A program made the position numbers and the translations under genes. Positions 1-10,476 of a stretch of 64,000 nt of DNA are shown in pieces. The DNA lies in contig JAKZZE010000023.1 in NCBI GenBank assembly GCA_024220505.1, forward strand, positions 620,001 through 684,000, written 5' to 3'. Each line of letters starts with the position of its first letter. Positions within the stretch are counted from its first letter, which is position 1. The notes under the pieces were generated by a model. That model saw only the letters and a list, made by a program, of their open reading frames with translations, was not told the origin of the DNA and did no database searches. The DNA comes from Rhizopus arrhizus (Eukaryota; Mucoromycota; Mucoromycetes; Mucorales; Rhizopodaceae).

Positions 1-15
1 AAAAATTAAAATTAC

Positions 16-741
16 CTGCATACCGCATACTCTCACACCCAACTTTTTGCTCGTTGACGTTTCACATTTTAACGTTTGGCTCATCATCTTTTCAAATGTG
101 GCATACACTCCATATTGACGTGTGCCCATCTTGAGATCTAGTATACAAGGATACTGAATACCATCCGTTAAATCTTCAATCAAAATATACTTGTTTTCCA
201 CCGACGTCAAGGAAGGCCACGAATGATCTCTTCTCAACCCTTTGTCTTGATCCTCTTTGACCAGCTGAGGTAAAGAAAGAGTGGAACTTATGGAAGGCAA
301 GGTTGGATCCAAAACAAGGTTTGGCATCGATTGACTAAATTTCCGTCTCCAATCCTCTGCCTGAACGAGCCTTTCTTGAATCGCCTGAGCCGAAAAGACT
401 TCACTCAACACCCTCTTTTTAAACCCATGGGCTTGTTTCCAATCCTGTAGTAAATGAGGATTGTTTTCAAAGAGCACCTCGGGCATATCTCGACAGGTCA
501 CATTCAAGACTCCCATGTAGTGAGAAGTGAAAGGAAGGAGCTCATGATGGATCTGTTCATAAAACGATCGCTCTCGATCCGTCACCTCCTTACAGATCGT
601 TCGTTTCGAAAATCGGAAAAACCTCGCGTGTCCTCCGACTTGATGTCTAAAGGGTAACAAAGGAAGTGAGCTGGTGATCTGTGTTGGATCAAACGTATTC
701 TGTTCATCCTCTTCATTTGCTTCATCATTCTTGGTCTTCAT
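16..741 (-). CDS. Inositol hexakisphosphate kinase (Kcs1/IP6K-like), 5' exon, runs off the window
   Basis: Only the first exon (242 codons, ATG at 741) is present. It ends at a GT donor (14-15), so the C-terminal catalytic half lies outside the window. The exon reaches the hallmark inositol polyphosphate kinase motif PxxxDxKxG (about residues 198-206, read as PCILDLKMG) and ends in a RVCGMQ stretch typical of Kcs1/IP6K rather than IPMK or ITPK. The family makes diphosphoinositol phosphates (InsP7) from InsP6 in the cytoplasm, signalling phosphate status and vesicle traffic. The N-terminal acidic segment (residues 1-20) is low complexity. Family assignment is confident; the IP6K subgroup is inferred from the GMQ segment only. 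Confidence 0.85.
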
Positions 742-1494
742 TGTTTCTCCTTCCTTTTCCCCCCAAAAAAAAAAAGTGTTTATGAAAAAAAAAAAGGGGA
801 AAAAAAAAAATAGGAAATTCCGAGACAAAGACAATGATGGGTTGAATGAAATTTTGTTACTGAATCAATAGTCACACAACCGCATTTCTCCACACAGCTG
901 TGAGAGAGTACAGATCGACAGCGGTTTTTTCAAGACGAAAGAAATGGTTTGAGTCAAATCACTGACTGAAACTAAATCTTGTAAACAACAACAGACTGTG
1001 ACCCAAAGATTCATCAACCATTGGACACCCTCTCTTTCCTTCTTTCAACCCTGAATCCTCTTGTTTGCCTCAAGAAATTTTTTTAAGCACCAAAAGACAT
1101 CATGTCAACCAATGCATAGGTGCTTACGGTTTGCAGTAAAAGAGTCAACCCGTTGACCATCGACAGCATCCTAAAGAAAGTCACTCCAAACATTCTCCGT
1201 GTTCAACTAAAAAAAAGCCGATGCATTCTTTATGTTTCCACAAGAAATTCAAATGATTTCCTTTACGAACCCACTCCATCCTCCTCTCTTTTCATTCACA
1301 TCTCACTGAATCACAAGCAACAGAGTCCTATTGGTTTCGTTGTTTCATTTCTATTGACTCTTTATTCTCACAATGAGAAAAAAAAAAAAGCTTGCATAAG
1401 TCTTTGATATAAAATGACCCCTTGTTGATGTCATGATCCTTTTTTTTTTTTCACCAAAATCCATTTGCCTGTTTTTTTTTTTTTAAAAAAAAAA
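742..1494. other. Intergenic, no gene seen
   Basis: Spacer between the 5' end of the inositol phosphate kinase and the next gene. It has several A/T homopolymers and a T13A11 perfect palindrome (1472-1495) directly upstream of, and touching, the next ATG. The open frames here have no recognisable content. Confidence 0.6.
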
Positions 1495-1941
1495 ATGAGA
1501 CATAAAAGATATTCTAAACGATCTTTAAAACGTAAAGATCACTTTATTGATTTGGCACAAGAGGCTTTTGAAGAAGCGGATAAAGAAGAAGAAAAGAAAG
1601 GAGTGATTGGTGAAGTGATGGAAGCACTGATTGTCAAGACAGGTGCACCCTTAATGGCCGAAGTCATTTCAGAGCAATTCAAGAGTCAAGAGATTATTGA
1701 AAAGAGAGCAGCGGAAATGTGCGAAAGAAAGACGCCTTCTCCTTCTCCTGACTGTCTCAAGGAACCTGTGGATGAAAAATTAGAGAGGATAGGTGTGAAT
1801 GACGAGGAGGGTCATCGTTCATTGATATCGTTGGCAGAATATTCTTGGCGACTGTTTCGATTGTTAATGTTGGCTAGTTTAGTTGGTTTGATCTGTCAAT
1901 TTTTAAATCTCCATAAAAAGATACCACTTTATTATTATTGA
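1495..1941 (+). CDS. Hypothetical basic-acidic protein with C-terminal membrane segment
   Basis: Unrecognised. I prefer the start at 1495 over an in-frame ATG 30 nt upstream (1465), because the upstream stretch is encoded by the T13A11 homopolymer. From 1495 the product is 148 residues: a Lys/Arg-rich start, an acidic coiled-coil-like middle (EEADKEEEKK region), a Ser/Pro patch, and one hydrophobic segment near the C-terminus (LLMLASLVGLICQFL) that suggests a tail-anchored membrane protein. Its stop codon is only 6 nt from the stop of the convergent CKS1 gene. Codon use looks coding-like; function unknown. Confidence 0.55.
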   Translation: MRHKRYSKRSLKRKDHFIDLAQEAFEEADKEEEKKGVIGEVMEALIVKTGAPLMAEVISEQFKSQEIIEKRAAEMCERKTPSPSPDCLKEPVDEKLERIGVNDEEGHRSLISLAEYSWRLFRLLMLASLVGLICQFLNLHKKIPLYYY

Positions 1942-1947
1942 ACATTC

Positions 1948-2628
1948 TCACTGTCCAATGTCACTTTTTGGATCCAACGTGTCCAGCTCTTTGTTTAATT
2001 TCGCTTGCTGTTCTTGTTTTATTTTCTCTATTAATTCAGGATTCATTTTTGTAAATTCTTTTTTTCTTTTGAATAATAATATATGGGGTTCAGGTGCTAT
2101 CATTCAACAGTCAGTCTTTGTTTCATTCATCTCTTATTTATTACCATGCACCATATAGTGAACCCAACCGATCGATTGATTGACTCCTAATGCTCTCCAC
2201 TCATCTTCCTTTAATAATCCATAATGTGGTAACCATCTTGCAATCTCTTTGGGTAAAATAACATGTCTATATTCATGTTCATCATCATAATATTTTGAAG
2301 AATAAGTAATCGCGTCTTGATAGTCTCTAATATCTTTTAATCTTTGAATCCTTTCCATCTTTAACTGATCCTCTGATTTTTTTTCATTAGGAATCGGTGG
2401 TGGTGGACGTGTTGTCCTTGTCGGTCTCTTGTAGATTTTCTTTTTAGAAAATAAAGATCGACCTCTTTCTCGAAGAATCGCAATTTCCTCTGCTGTCTTG
2501 GCTGTTAGGTGATTGTAATCTTTAATCACACCCCGGTCCAAGCTGGTTTCTTTTATTGTCTCTCTTTTCTTTATGGTCTTGTTGTCTTGATCTTGTATCT
2601 TTTCTGTTTTATTATTTTCTTGATGCAT
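1948..2628 (-). CDS. CKS1: Cyclin-dependent kinase regulatory subunit Cks1/Suc1
   Basis: Two exons: 2145-2628 and 1948-2096, with a 48-nt intron (2097-2144), give 210 residues. The conserved CKS domain starts near residue 108 ([18 protein letters not shown], then [18 protein letters not shown]). It crosses the intron into the diagnostic [12 protein letters not shown] segment, which includes the HxPEPHxLLF beta-hinge strand. Without splicing, the frame stops just after HYMVH, which confirms the intron. Cks proteins bind CDKs and phosphorylated substrates to promote multisite phosphorylation. This protein is longer than usual for the family: about 107 charged, low-complexity residues precede the domain and about 35 mostly charged residues follow it. 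It is convergent with the preceding gene (stops 6 nt apart). Confidence 0.95.
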
Positions 2629-2910
2629 TTTTATAAAGAAAAATGTTGCAAAAATATAAAAAAAAATAGATAAAAAAACCAGGTCACCTTCCTACGCCAA
2701 TGCTGTCATTCAAATTCATGTCACACATGCATGTCTCCTGTCTAAGATTTATTGTACTTTCGGCAAGTTTGAATTATAATTATTAAGTTTTCGGCTAAAA
2801 CGACGGCAAGTCTTTTGTAGATGACGCTATTGAATATCTTTTACACACGTGAATGTCGATCTCTTTTCTCTTTTTCTTCTTCTTTTCTACTTTTTTTTCC
2901 TTTTTTAGAG

Positions 2911-3255
2911 ATGAATGAAAAGCCATTTGAACAACGCAGGAAATCGTCTACGACCCTCGTCGTACCTTCTATAAAAACCGATCGATCGAATTGCAAAGAT
3001 GAAGAAAAGAACTGTGAAGGAAAGAGAGGGTCAACTCGAATCGTCGCCATCCTGATGATCACCTTGGGTTCCTTGATGGCCCTTGCCTTTATTCTGATCG
3101 GGCTAGGGAAAGCAGTCGAACATCAGCAGAATCATCTATCGGTCGATGATCATAACAAGACAGCGACAAAGTTGGTCATCGTCAGTGATGCTTCTATATT
3201 AAGTAAACTACTTTTAAATGAAATGACAATGACTATCTCATCCACTTCTATTTAA
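2911..3255 (+). CDS. Hypothetical single-pass membrane protein
   Basis: Unrecognised. I favour the ATG at 2911 (114 residues). An in-frame ATG at 2821 would add a Phe/Ser-rich lead encoded by polypyrimidine DNA that looks like 5' UTR. The protein has a charged N-terminal half (RRKSSTTL, a possible phosphorylation site, and a Lys/Glu-rich stretch). One strong transmembrane segment follows (VAILMITLGSLMALAFILIGL), then a short C-terminal tail with an NKT glycosylation sequon. The layout suggests a small type II membrane protein. It is divergent from CKS1, with about 280 nt between the starts. Confidence 0.45.
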   Translation: MNEKPFEQRRKSSTTLVVPSIKTDRSNCKDEEKNCEGKRGSTRIVAILMITLGSLMALAFILIGLGKAVEHQQNHLSVDDHNKTATKLVIVSDASILSKLLLNEMTMTISSTSI

Positions 3256-3555
3256 ATTTCTGTACATAAAATAAAAATAGAAACGCATTCTTCTTTTTTT
3301 TTACATATCCACTCAATTTGAAAACCGAGGATGTCAATTTTAAATATTTTTATAAACTAAATCAATGTCAAAAAAAGAAATTATAAAGCTCTCTTTATCA
3401 TTTCTGGTTATGCCCTAAAGATTTAAATGTGATATGATCTTATTAGTGCATACATCTCCAGTTTTCGTATTTACAAATCCTGTGGTTGTTTATATCTGGT
3501 TAAAACTAATATCTGAAAAGGAGCTAAACTAGAGTGATTAACGGAATGATCCACC

Positions 3556-4011
3556 ATGTCTTACCATAAAGAAGCCTACAACATGATGGACAATAGAAAC
3601 ACAAGACTGAACGAGCCCTATGGATTCTTTGATCCTTCAGTTACTTTACCCTCATGTGCGCTTGAAAAAAAAAAAAAAAAAAAAAATCGCAATCTGTTCA
3701 ATTTCCCACTCAAATCAACCTGTTTGTCATTTCTTTTAGTTTCCGTAGGGTTGTTCTTCCTTTCACTGACCACCTTTGGAAATAGATGGCATGGTTCGAT
3801 GATAGTGAATTCAATAAAAGACACTAAAATGAGTTCATTCCTCTTCTTGCTTTTGAAGCCCACTGATTCCAGAAACGCTCTGTCTATCTCTTTTCAGCAT
3901 CAACACCTAACAGAACTTTTTGAAAGCATCACGCTTGAATCGCTCTACTTTCAGTACTGGATCCTGCTGCCCAAAAGATCCTTTACAGAAAAACTCATTT
4001 GCTCTCTGTGA
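3556..4011 (+). CDS. Possible hypothetical membrane protein (uncertain model)
   Basis: An open frame of 151 residues with a plausible N-terminus (MSYHKEAYNMMDN), a hydrophobic segment (CLSFLLVSVGLFFLSL), and no recognised domain. A 22-A homopolymer (3665-3686) encodes a poly-Lys run, so the frame across it is unsafe. The distal half has no family resemblance and could include an unspliced intron or simply not be coding. I keep it because the N-terminal half looks protein-like and ends well before eL21. Confidence 0.3.
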   Translation: MSYHKEAYNMMDNRNTRLNEPYGFFDPSVTLPSCALEKKKKKKNRNLFNFPLKSTCLSFLLVSVGLFFLSLTTFGNRWHGSMIVNSIKDTKMSSFLFLLLKPTDSRNALSISFQHQHLTELFESITLESLYFQYWILLPKRSFTEKLICSL

Positions 4012-4232
4012 AATAAGCATCGACTGGGTTCTGCTCAAGATGGCTCTGATGCTCTCAACAAAAGCCCATCCAATCAGCCGTGGTAGAGAAACGAAAAGGG
4101 ATGGAACATGTTGCAATCTCTTTTAAACACACGCTGTCAACTGCCCTCATGCTGCTGCAAACAAAAAAGTTTCAAGACAAGACGCTCTTTATTTTTTTTT
4201 TTTTTCTGTTGCAGTAAAAAATACAAACTTCC

Positions 4233-4874
4233 TTAGATAAGAGTTTCGTAAGGAATAGGAGCAATGGTTTGAGGAACATTGTTCTTGGTAGAGACGTGAC
4301 GAGCATCACGAGGTTGAGCAGGAAGTCTCTTGAGGTTGAAGGTGACTATAAAAAAGATTAAAACCATGTATCACAATCAAAGGGAGGGTTCACATACCAC
4401 CAGCAGCCTTGGCTTCCTTCTTCTTTTGAGCGTTGGACTTGACACGGTCCAAGAATTCTTGACGACACTTGGAGTGTCTGATGTGTTCAACACGAACGTT
4501 GACACGCTTTTCAATGTATCGGTTACCGACTACCTTGTGAACGATGACACCAACAGAAGACTTGGTGACGTTGTAGATGATGCCAGTACGACTAAGACAA
4601 TGTCAATGCTTTTTTTTTTAAAAACTGTACTCTGCTGCCTATTTACCCGTGGTAGAACTTGTGGGGCATACCCTTTTGAACGGCAGCATTGGCCTTGATG
4701 TCGACAATATCACCAACCTTGTAGGTCTTCAAGTAGGTAGAAAGAGGAATGACACCATGTTCTCTAAAGCTACGAGAGAACATGTGACGAGTACGAGCAC
4801 GAACTACATTATGATTTTAGGTCTGGTCCTTGGCCGTGATGGGATGGATACTTACGACCGAATGAGTGAGGCAT
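4233..4874 (-). CDS. RPL21: 60S ribosomal protein eL21
   Basis: Four exons (4856-4874, 4647-4803, 4398-4591, 4233-4345) separated by introns of 52, 55 and 52 nt encode exactly 160 residues, the normal eL21 length. The start [17 protein letters not shown], the core GDIVDIK...[15 protein letters not shown] and the end ([14 protein letters not shown]...PIPYETLI) are characteristic. eL21 is a structural protein of the large cytosolic subunit. The first exon is only 19 nt, common for fungal ribosomal protein genes. It is head-to-head with uS4 across 174 bp, so the two are probably co-transcribed from a shared regulatory region. Confidence 0.97.
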
Positions 4875-5048
4875 CTTATCGAAGTGGTATGAAAAAGAGA
4901 CCGAAAAAAGTAAAGAGTGAAAAAATTGTTGATATAACCATGAACAAGAAAAAAAATTGCTGTGGCTTATGACCCACCCAGTGGCTTGTCTCTTTGAAAA
5001 TTTTAAGAGAGAAGGGGGGGAAAAGAAAGGATCGTTCTCTTTTACACC
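4875..5048. promoter_or_regulatory. Shared divergent promoter of eL21 and uS4
   Basis: The 174 bp between two divergent ribosomal protein starts must contain the promoters of both. It holds an A/T-rich part beside eL21 and a purine-rich strand (gagagaagg, a run of seven G) beside uS4, but no clear TATA box. That shared regulation gives equal output is inference from layout. Confidence 0.7.
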
Positions 5049-5624
5049 ATGACCGGTACCACCAGAAACTACCACAAGACCTCTACCGTCCCCAAACGTC
5101 CTTTCGAATCCGCTCGTCTTGACCAAGAACTCAAGTTGATTGGTGAATTCGGTTTGAAGAACAAGAGAGAAATCTGGAGAGTTGGATTCACTCTTTCCAA
5201 GATTCGTCGTGCTGCTCGTGAACTTTTAAAGTTGGACGAAAAGGACCCTCGTCGTCTCTTTGAAGGTAATGCGTTGATTCGTCGTTTGGTTCGTATTGGT
5301 GTCCTTGACGAAACCCGCATGAAGCTTGATTACGTTCTTGCCCTCAAGATTGAAGATTTCTTGGAACGTCGTCTCCAAACCCAAGTGTTCAAGTTGGGTC
5401 TTGCCAAGTCGATTCACCACGCTCGTGTCTTGATCCGTCAACGTCACATTCGTGTCGGTAAGCAAATCGTCAATGTCCCCTCTTTCATCGTCCGTTTGGA
5501 TTCTCAAAAGCACATTGATTTCGCCTTGACCTCTCCTTATGGTGGTGGCCGTGCGGGTCGTGTCAAGAGAAAGAGAGCTGCTGCTGGTAGTGGTGAAGCT
5601 GCTGATGAAGAAGATGAAGAATAA
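5049..5624 (+). CDS. RPS9: 40S ribosomal protein uS4 (S9)
   Basis: A single exon of 191 residues, the usual eukaryotic uS4/S9 length. The N-terminus [28 protein letters not shown], the S4 RNA-binding fold ([39 protein letters not shown]) and the basic [11 protein letters not shown] tail with acidic end are diagnostic. It binds 18S rRNA early in small-subunit assembly and contributes to decoding accuracy. The gene is intron-free although its divergent neighbour eL21 has three introns. The ATG at 5049 has a good context (caccATGa). Confidence 0.98.
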   Translation: MTGTTRNYHKTSTVPKRPFESARLDQELKLIGEFGLKNKREIWRVGFTLSKIRRAARELLKLDEKDPRRLFEGNALIRRLVRIGVLDETRMKLDYVLALKIEDFLERRLQTQVFKLGLAKSIHHARVLIRQRHIRVGKQIVNVPSFIVRLDSQKHIDFALTSPYGGGRAGRVKRKRAAAGSGEAADEEDEE

Positions 5625-6103
5625 ATGAGTCGCGCTGGTTGGACTTTACGCTATATGAACCTTTGCAAATAAAAACAACAATGGATGTTTGTAAAAAAAA
5701 AATCAAGACTTTTTTTATAAAAACATCTCAATTGCAAAGCACCTGTTCTTATTCTATTATTAAGGTGATTAATAGAATAGAACAGTATCATATAAAGCCC
5801 ACACCCCTCTGGTCATTCATTTCGTGTCTATGGTTATTTTTAAACTTCCTTTAAAAAAAAAGAACAGGAAAGAATCTGGCTATCTTGGTATATAGATACG
5901 CCATGTTAATGAATGGTAGTTCAGTGGAATCTACCACTTTATTGAGTATCCTATTCTACAGACACGAATTTTCAAGTGAATGCACGGGCTTTTTTTTTCT
6001 CTTTGCAATTGAGTGATTATTTTTTTTATTAAGTATATGTAAAATAAGTGAGAGAGTATCAAACAATCTAAAGGTGGTGTGTATATGCATACTTTTTTTT
6101 TTT
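5625..6103. other. 3' intergenic region, no gene seen
   Basis: AT-rich spacer between the convergent uS4 and Frizzled-like genes. It should hold both 3' UTRs (an AATAAA lies near 5667). No other feature seen. Confidence 0.6.
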
Positions 6104-8137
6104 CTACAGTGCAAAAAATTGCTCGTTACGAGCCTTGAGAGATCCTCTGGATGTGAAAAACAGCCTTAAATCATAAAGCAAGTCATTCCAATCCCTAAAT
6201 AAGCTCATCCTTCCAAAGACGATGGCAAGCCAGATACCCAAGCTACTCACGTAGGCCTCTGCGGCGATCATGACGCCAAAAGGAGGCAGATAATTCTGAA
6301 TGACATCTGTACAATTGTCTTGACTGCCGTCTGGAGAAATCATGCACTCGATCCAATTCAATTTGATCGAGTTGTCCTTGACGAGCGTTTTCATCTTGTT
6401 GATTTGAGTAAAATAGAAAATCTAGAAAAGAAAGGTGAGCACAAGACGGAGGTTGAACCTTTGGCTTACCCAATAAAAGACGACGGCACTGATGGCCAAG
6501 ACGGCGAGCAAGAGAGCACGCCACTGGATCTTGACGGCGACCAAGACATGTTTATGGGTCCGTGTGGTGATGCCAGCCGGATCACTTTGAGTCGAATGAC
6601 GCGTTTCGGACCGAGTGGATTCCTGAAAGGCCATTCGGGCGATATACACAAAGGTCGCGAGGTGCACCAAGAAGGCTGGACAGATCACGGCAATCATGGG
6701 ATAAAAGAAGGTTTCAAAGATGGCATCCATCGAGACCAGACAGAGATCGGCAAATTCAAATCTAACCTTGTGCAGACCGAGGATGACGGACATGATGATG
6801 GCAGGATACCCCCAGCAGAAGGCGTTCAGGATATCGTACCGGTCAGAGAAAAAGTTTGATCGCCAGACGGTGTGGAGGTGCAGGTTGAGGATGAGGGCCG
6901 CACTCCAGCAGCAGGTCGCGAGGGAACCAAAGATCAAAAGGGCGCCTTGGACAGCACAGAGCGGGTTGTTGTCTTGGGTGCTGGGGGTCGTACGGCTGGC
7001 ACACTGGATGCGTGTGGGGTCTCCGACAGAGAAGAATCCGACGAGGCTAAAGATAAAGAGGGCAATGGAAAAGTTGAGGATGAGTAAAGAAGGATGTCTT
7101 CTTTTGTCAGGCAGGACGAGGTAGCTGATGGCCATAAAGAGGCACAAGACGCTCGAAATGACCCGTAAGATGGTGGTCGCCTTGAATCCACGTCGTGTCC
7201 ATCCTGTAGGATAAAACTAGGTCATGTTAGAAAAGAAAAAAAGGCGAAAAGGTCGTCTTACAAAGTTTTGACTCGGACAGGGCATACAGCAACCTGCGAG
7301 ACACAAGGATTCTGATGACGAGGAAGGGTCAAGGTCTTTTATAAAAGGAGATGGACATGTTGCCGCTATGAAATTAGCTGGAACGGCGGATAGGTTGTAA
7401 TAAGCATTTGGATTTGTAACTTTGGGTGGTATTGAGTTACAAGTAGCATTGGATGAAGAGAGAGTTAGACCTGTCAAGGGTGATGTTTGATTACAGTTTG
7501 GTAAACGGCTTATGCCTGCAAGTTCGAATATCTTTGAACATGTGTGGTAAACATCATCACAGGCAGACATACAACCCATTTTAGGTTCTTGTTTCCCATG
7601 AGAAAAAAAAGTGAGTTAATAAACATTAAAAAACGATTGGCTTTGTGTGATCTACCGTTGTTATCGCATTTAGGGTAAGTAAAAGAACATGCATATCTAT
7701 AATAAGCATCGACACATGTTGGTGCAATTCGGTTAAAGCCATGGCTGATGTTTACCAAGTGTGTCAATTGTTGCTCAAGAAGTGAGATGGATGTTCTATT
7801 GATGTAAATTGAATAGTCAATGTATTTCTAAATAAAGAAAAAGTTTAATTTTGTGTGTGTGTATCCAGATTTTGTTTGATACTTACACTGCATATTCCTG
7901 TCGTGGGATAAGATGTGCATAAGGCTATTTTTTTTATATAAAATATGAATCTCAAATAGAAACCTTAATAAATAAAAGCATACCGTTTGTATCAGAAGCA
8001 TTTATGTTATTAACTCCATTGTTAACAAATCGACCACTTGTACTCTGTGTATTGTTTATTGTGTATGTTTGACTAAAGACAAGCGAAAAGCATGTCATCA
8101 GGACAAGAATAACCTTGTGGATGTTGTTAAAAGTCAT
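6104..8137 (-). CDS. Frizzled/Smoothened-like seven-transmembrane receptor with cysteine-rich ectodomain
   Basis: Six exons: 7984-8137, 7887-7924, 7656-7827, 7262-7587, 6470-7216, 6104-6421. All junctions are in frame, giving 584 residues. Order: signal peptide (1 to about 22, VILVLMTCFSLVFS), then a Cys-rich extracellular domain of about 200 residues (APTCVDAYYRYACSFTYPKC, GCMSACDDVYHTCSKIF, LPNCNQTSPLTG, CLAGCCMPCPS) with several N-glycosylation sequons. Seven hydrophobic segments follow at roughly 243-264, 272-291, 315-343, 355-375, 393-420, 460-485 and 523-550, then a short basic tail. This plan matches the Frizzled/Smoothened-like GPCRs known in amoebae and early-diverging fungi. Ligand and output are unknown, and no KTxxxW Dishevelled-binding motif was seen. 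The acceptor of exon 4 is AAG, so that junction is slightly less certain. Confidence 0.82.
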
Positions 8138-10476
8138 TGTGCTGTTGACAAGAAAATAAAAGAAGGATTGCTAATTGGATCAGAAAAAGCTTTTGGGGTA
8201 ACTGATGTTAAAAGTCAGTAACAGGAAGAAAGAAGGAAAAAGAGAGAAAAGTGAGACAATTAAGAATCTCGAATAAAATTCGATAAAAAAAAATTAGCAT
8301 CAAAAATCAATTCTATTTATTAATTTCATGAGCTTCTCCCATGCAGCTGAAATAAAGGTTTGACCAATGGTCTTTACCTATCATTGGCTGCAATTGATCT
8401 TTCAATGATAAAGACAAACCCCATTCCCCTTTTTTTTTCTTATTCAATGTTTATAGTTCAGGAGTTGATTGCATCCATGTTTCATTTCTTACAATTGTTT
8501 CAAGAAGGATGAGAAATAGGTTCCCCTCTTTTTTTATATAAAAAGTCATTAAAGAAATGAAAAAATAAATATTTATAAAGAAAAAAAAAAAAAAAAAAAA
8601 GGAAAAGACAATGATAGATGAGAGTACCTACTGACAAAACTTGGGGCGTCGCATTCACTCAGCTAAAGATACACACAGACTCCAATCTGTCATACTTTAA
8701 ATTTTACAATTCAACTTGCAGTTACACATGTCTTTCCTATGATTGTCATCCTTTCACAGGCTTGATGTGAAGCATACAAGAGCCACGACGATAAAGAAGA
8801 GATAGACGGTTGAAGGATGATGAAGAATCAATAAGATGTGTAGCATGTCTTTTTTTTTTTAAAAAAAAAAAAGTCAATCCTGCGATCCCTTCTGAGATTT
8901 CTAAATGTCTTATGTACCTAATTGTCACAATTAGCCCCGCCTGTGCATAACTTTTCAAAAGCTGTGTGTGAATTCATCAGGATTCTTTTTTTTTGTATCC
9001 TTGACTATCCTCTTTCTATCCACCACACAGCCTATCTCTGTACAAGCATGAAGAGCATCGTCACTTTAAACATCAAGGTTATAGTATGTGTATTTGTTTA
9101 TGCACGTGTGTTTCTTTTGTAACATGTCAGTTATTATGTAAGCCATTTGGGATAATTGGATTATGTATAGTGATAACTCCGAAACAATACCAAGAAATAA
9201 CCTAACAGCACAAAACGTTAAAGAACATGAACCTGAATCACTCAAGAAGAGGATAGTGAAAATTGTAATACAATAGCTTAATGGTGTCAATTAAAGATAA
9301 CATTAGAGGTTAAATTAGTAAAGAGAGACAGAAAAGCAAACGACGAAAAAATAAAAAAGATGGTACAAACTAAAGGATTTAATTTAAACCTTTATCTTTT
9401 TGGCACTTCATTCTTTTAATTAATTTTTTTTTTTATTCCCGGAATACACAACATATCAAATTGTTAAACTGTACACAAGTCAAAATTCAAAGCTTTGAAT
9501 CCGACGATCGTTTAATAATACAATGTGCATATCTTATTCTGATCTCTTCAAGAAGGCATGAAAAGATTTTACAGAATTCATTTGTTTCTGATCCAGAAAT
9601 CAAAAGGTTGTACTAAGCTCTCAAGCATCAGAAAAAGCGCTCTTATTCGACACGTTTCACCTTTTGTGTCTGCTCAAATTCAGTAAAGTCTGAATCATTG
9701 GTTCCCACTATACGGTAATCTCATGATCTTTTGGCTTATTGACTCCTATCTCACCAAACAAACGGTGGGGTTTTCTTTTTTTTCTTATCGATCTGTTCTG
9801 ATCTTTGTTGAAAAATCAAACTTTTTATCAAGATTGCTGAAGTTCAAAACCTATTCCATTTTGCTGTATGATCTTGTTGTATACAACGCGTTCAGCCATA
9901 CGATGTTCTATAATTTATTTATTTTTCTTTTAAAAAAAGAGGGAAAAGACGAATGGTTTGATACGCATGTCTCTTGGGTGGATTGCGATGTAGCATTGAC
10001 TTTTATTCAGGGCGATATCCGGTAGATTGTTAAATATGTTTTGCAGATGATGTGAGTCTTTATGACCACGCCTCCTTTTGTTTAGATATAAATCCCACAG
10101 AATAACATGACTCGAGATGTTTTCAATCTTTTAAATAAGACAGTGATCAGGTAACTGTCAGAGGATGAGAACAATCCTGTACGCGTAAAATAGACTTGAA
10201 GGTAAAAGATTGATTGTATTCAATTTTTCTTCCCACGTTTTTCAATAAAATACTCACAATGATGGCTTGCCAAAATCGGGTCCACTTTTCGGGCCTGGAT
10301 TTTTCATTGTGTGAGCCAAAGACAGACGTGATCTAAAATAACGATCGGATGTGTGGTCGACCTCCGCCCAAGACGACAGTGTTTGGAAACAACTATCTCA
10401 TTCTGTAAAGTATTCGACCGAGAAGCTTAAATACACTTCATTTTTAAGCAGATATTAAGTTTGCTTATCAGTCTTT
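8138..10476. other. Intergenic, AT-rich, no confident gene
   Basis: No recognised coding sequence apart from a possible isolated exon at 10258-10332. It contains a 20-A tract (8581-8600) and a T11A12 palindrome (8850-8872). A 100-codon open frame at 9723-10025 has no family resemblance. Confidence 0.5.
10258..10332 (-). pseudogene. Possible isolated exon remnant
   Basis: 75 nt (25 codons) bounded by a TTTTAG acceptor and a GTGAGT donor on the minus strand. It reads as a plausible peptide (ITSVFGSHNEKSRPEKWTRF...) without a stop. Flanking sequence gives no continuing exons, so it is either a chance match or a relic of a gene. Family not recognised. Confidence 0.22.

Noticed and set aside
454..871. 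Plus-strand open frames opposite the inositol phosphate kinase exon
   Set aside because: They lie antisense to a clearly conserved coding exon and carry no recognisable content.
5915..5940. tRNA-like GGTAGTTCAGTGG stretch
   Set aside because: No matching acceptor stem, anticodon loop or B box follows.
6320..7124. Long plus-strand frames opposite the 7TM region
   Set aside because: Shadows of the Frizzled-like exon 5; composition mirrors the hydrophobic minus-strand code.
9723..10025. 100-codon plus-strand open frame
   Set aside because: Aromatic/Leu-rich with no domain, neighbouring exons or promoter support; length is compatible with chance here.
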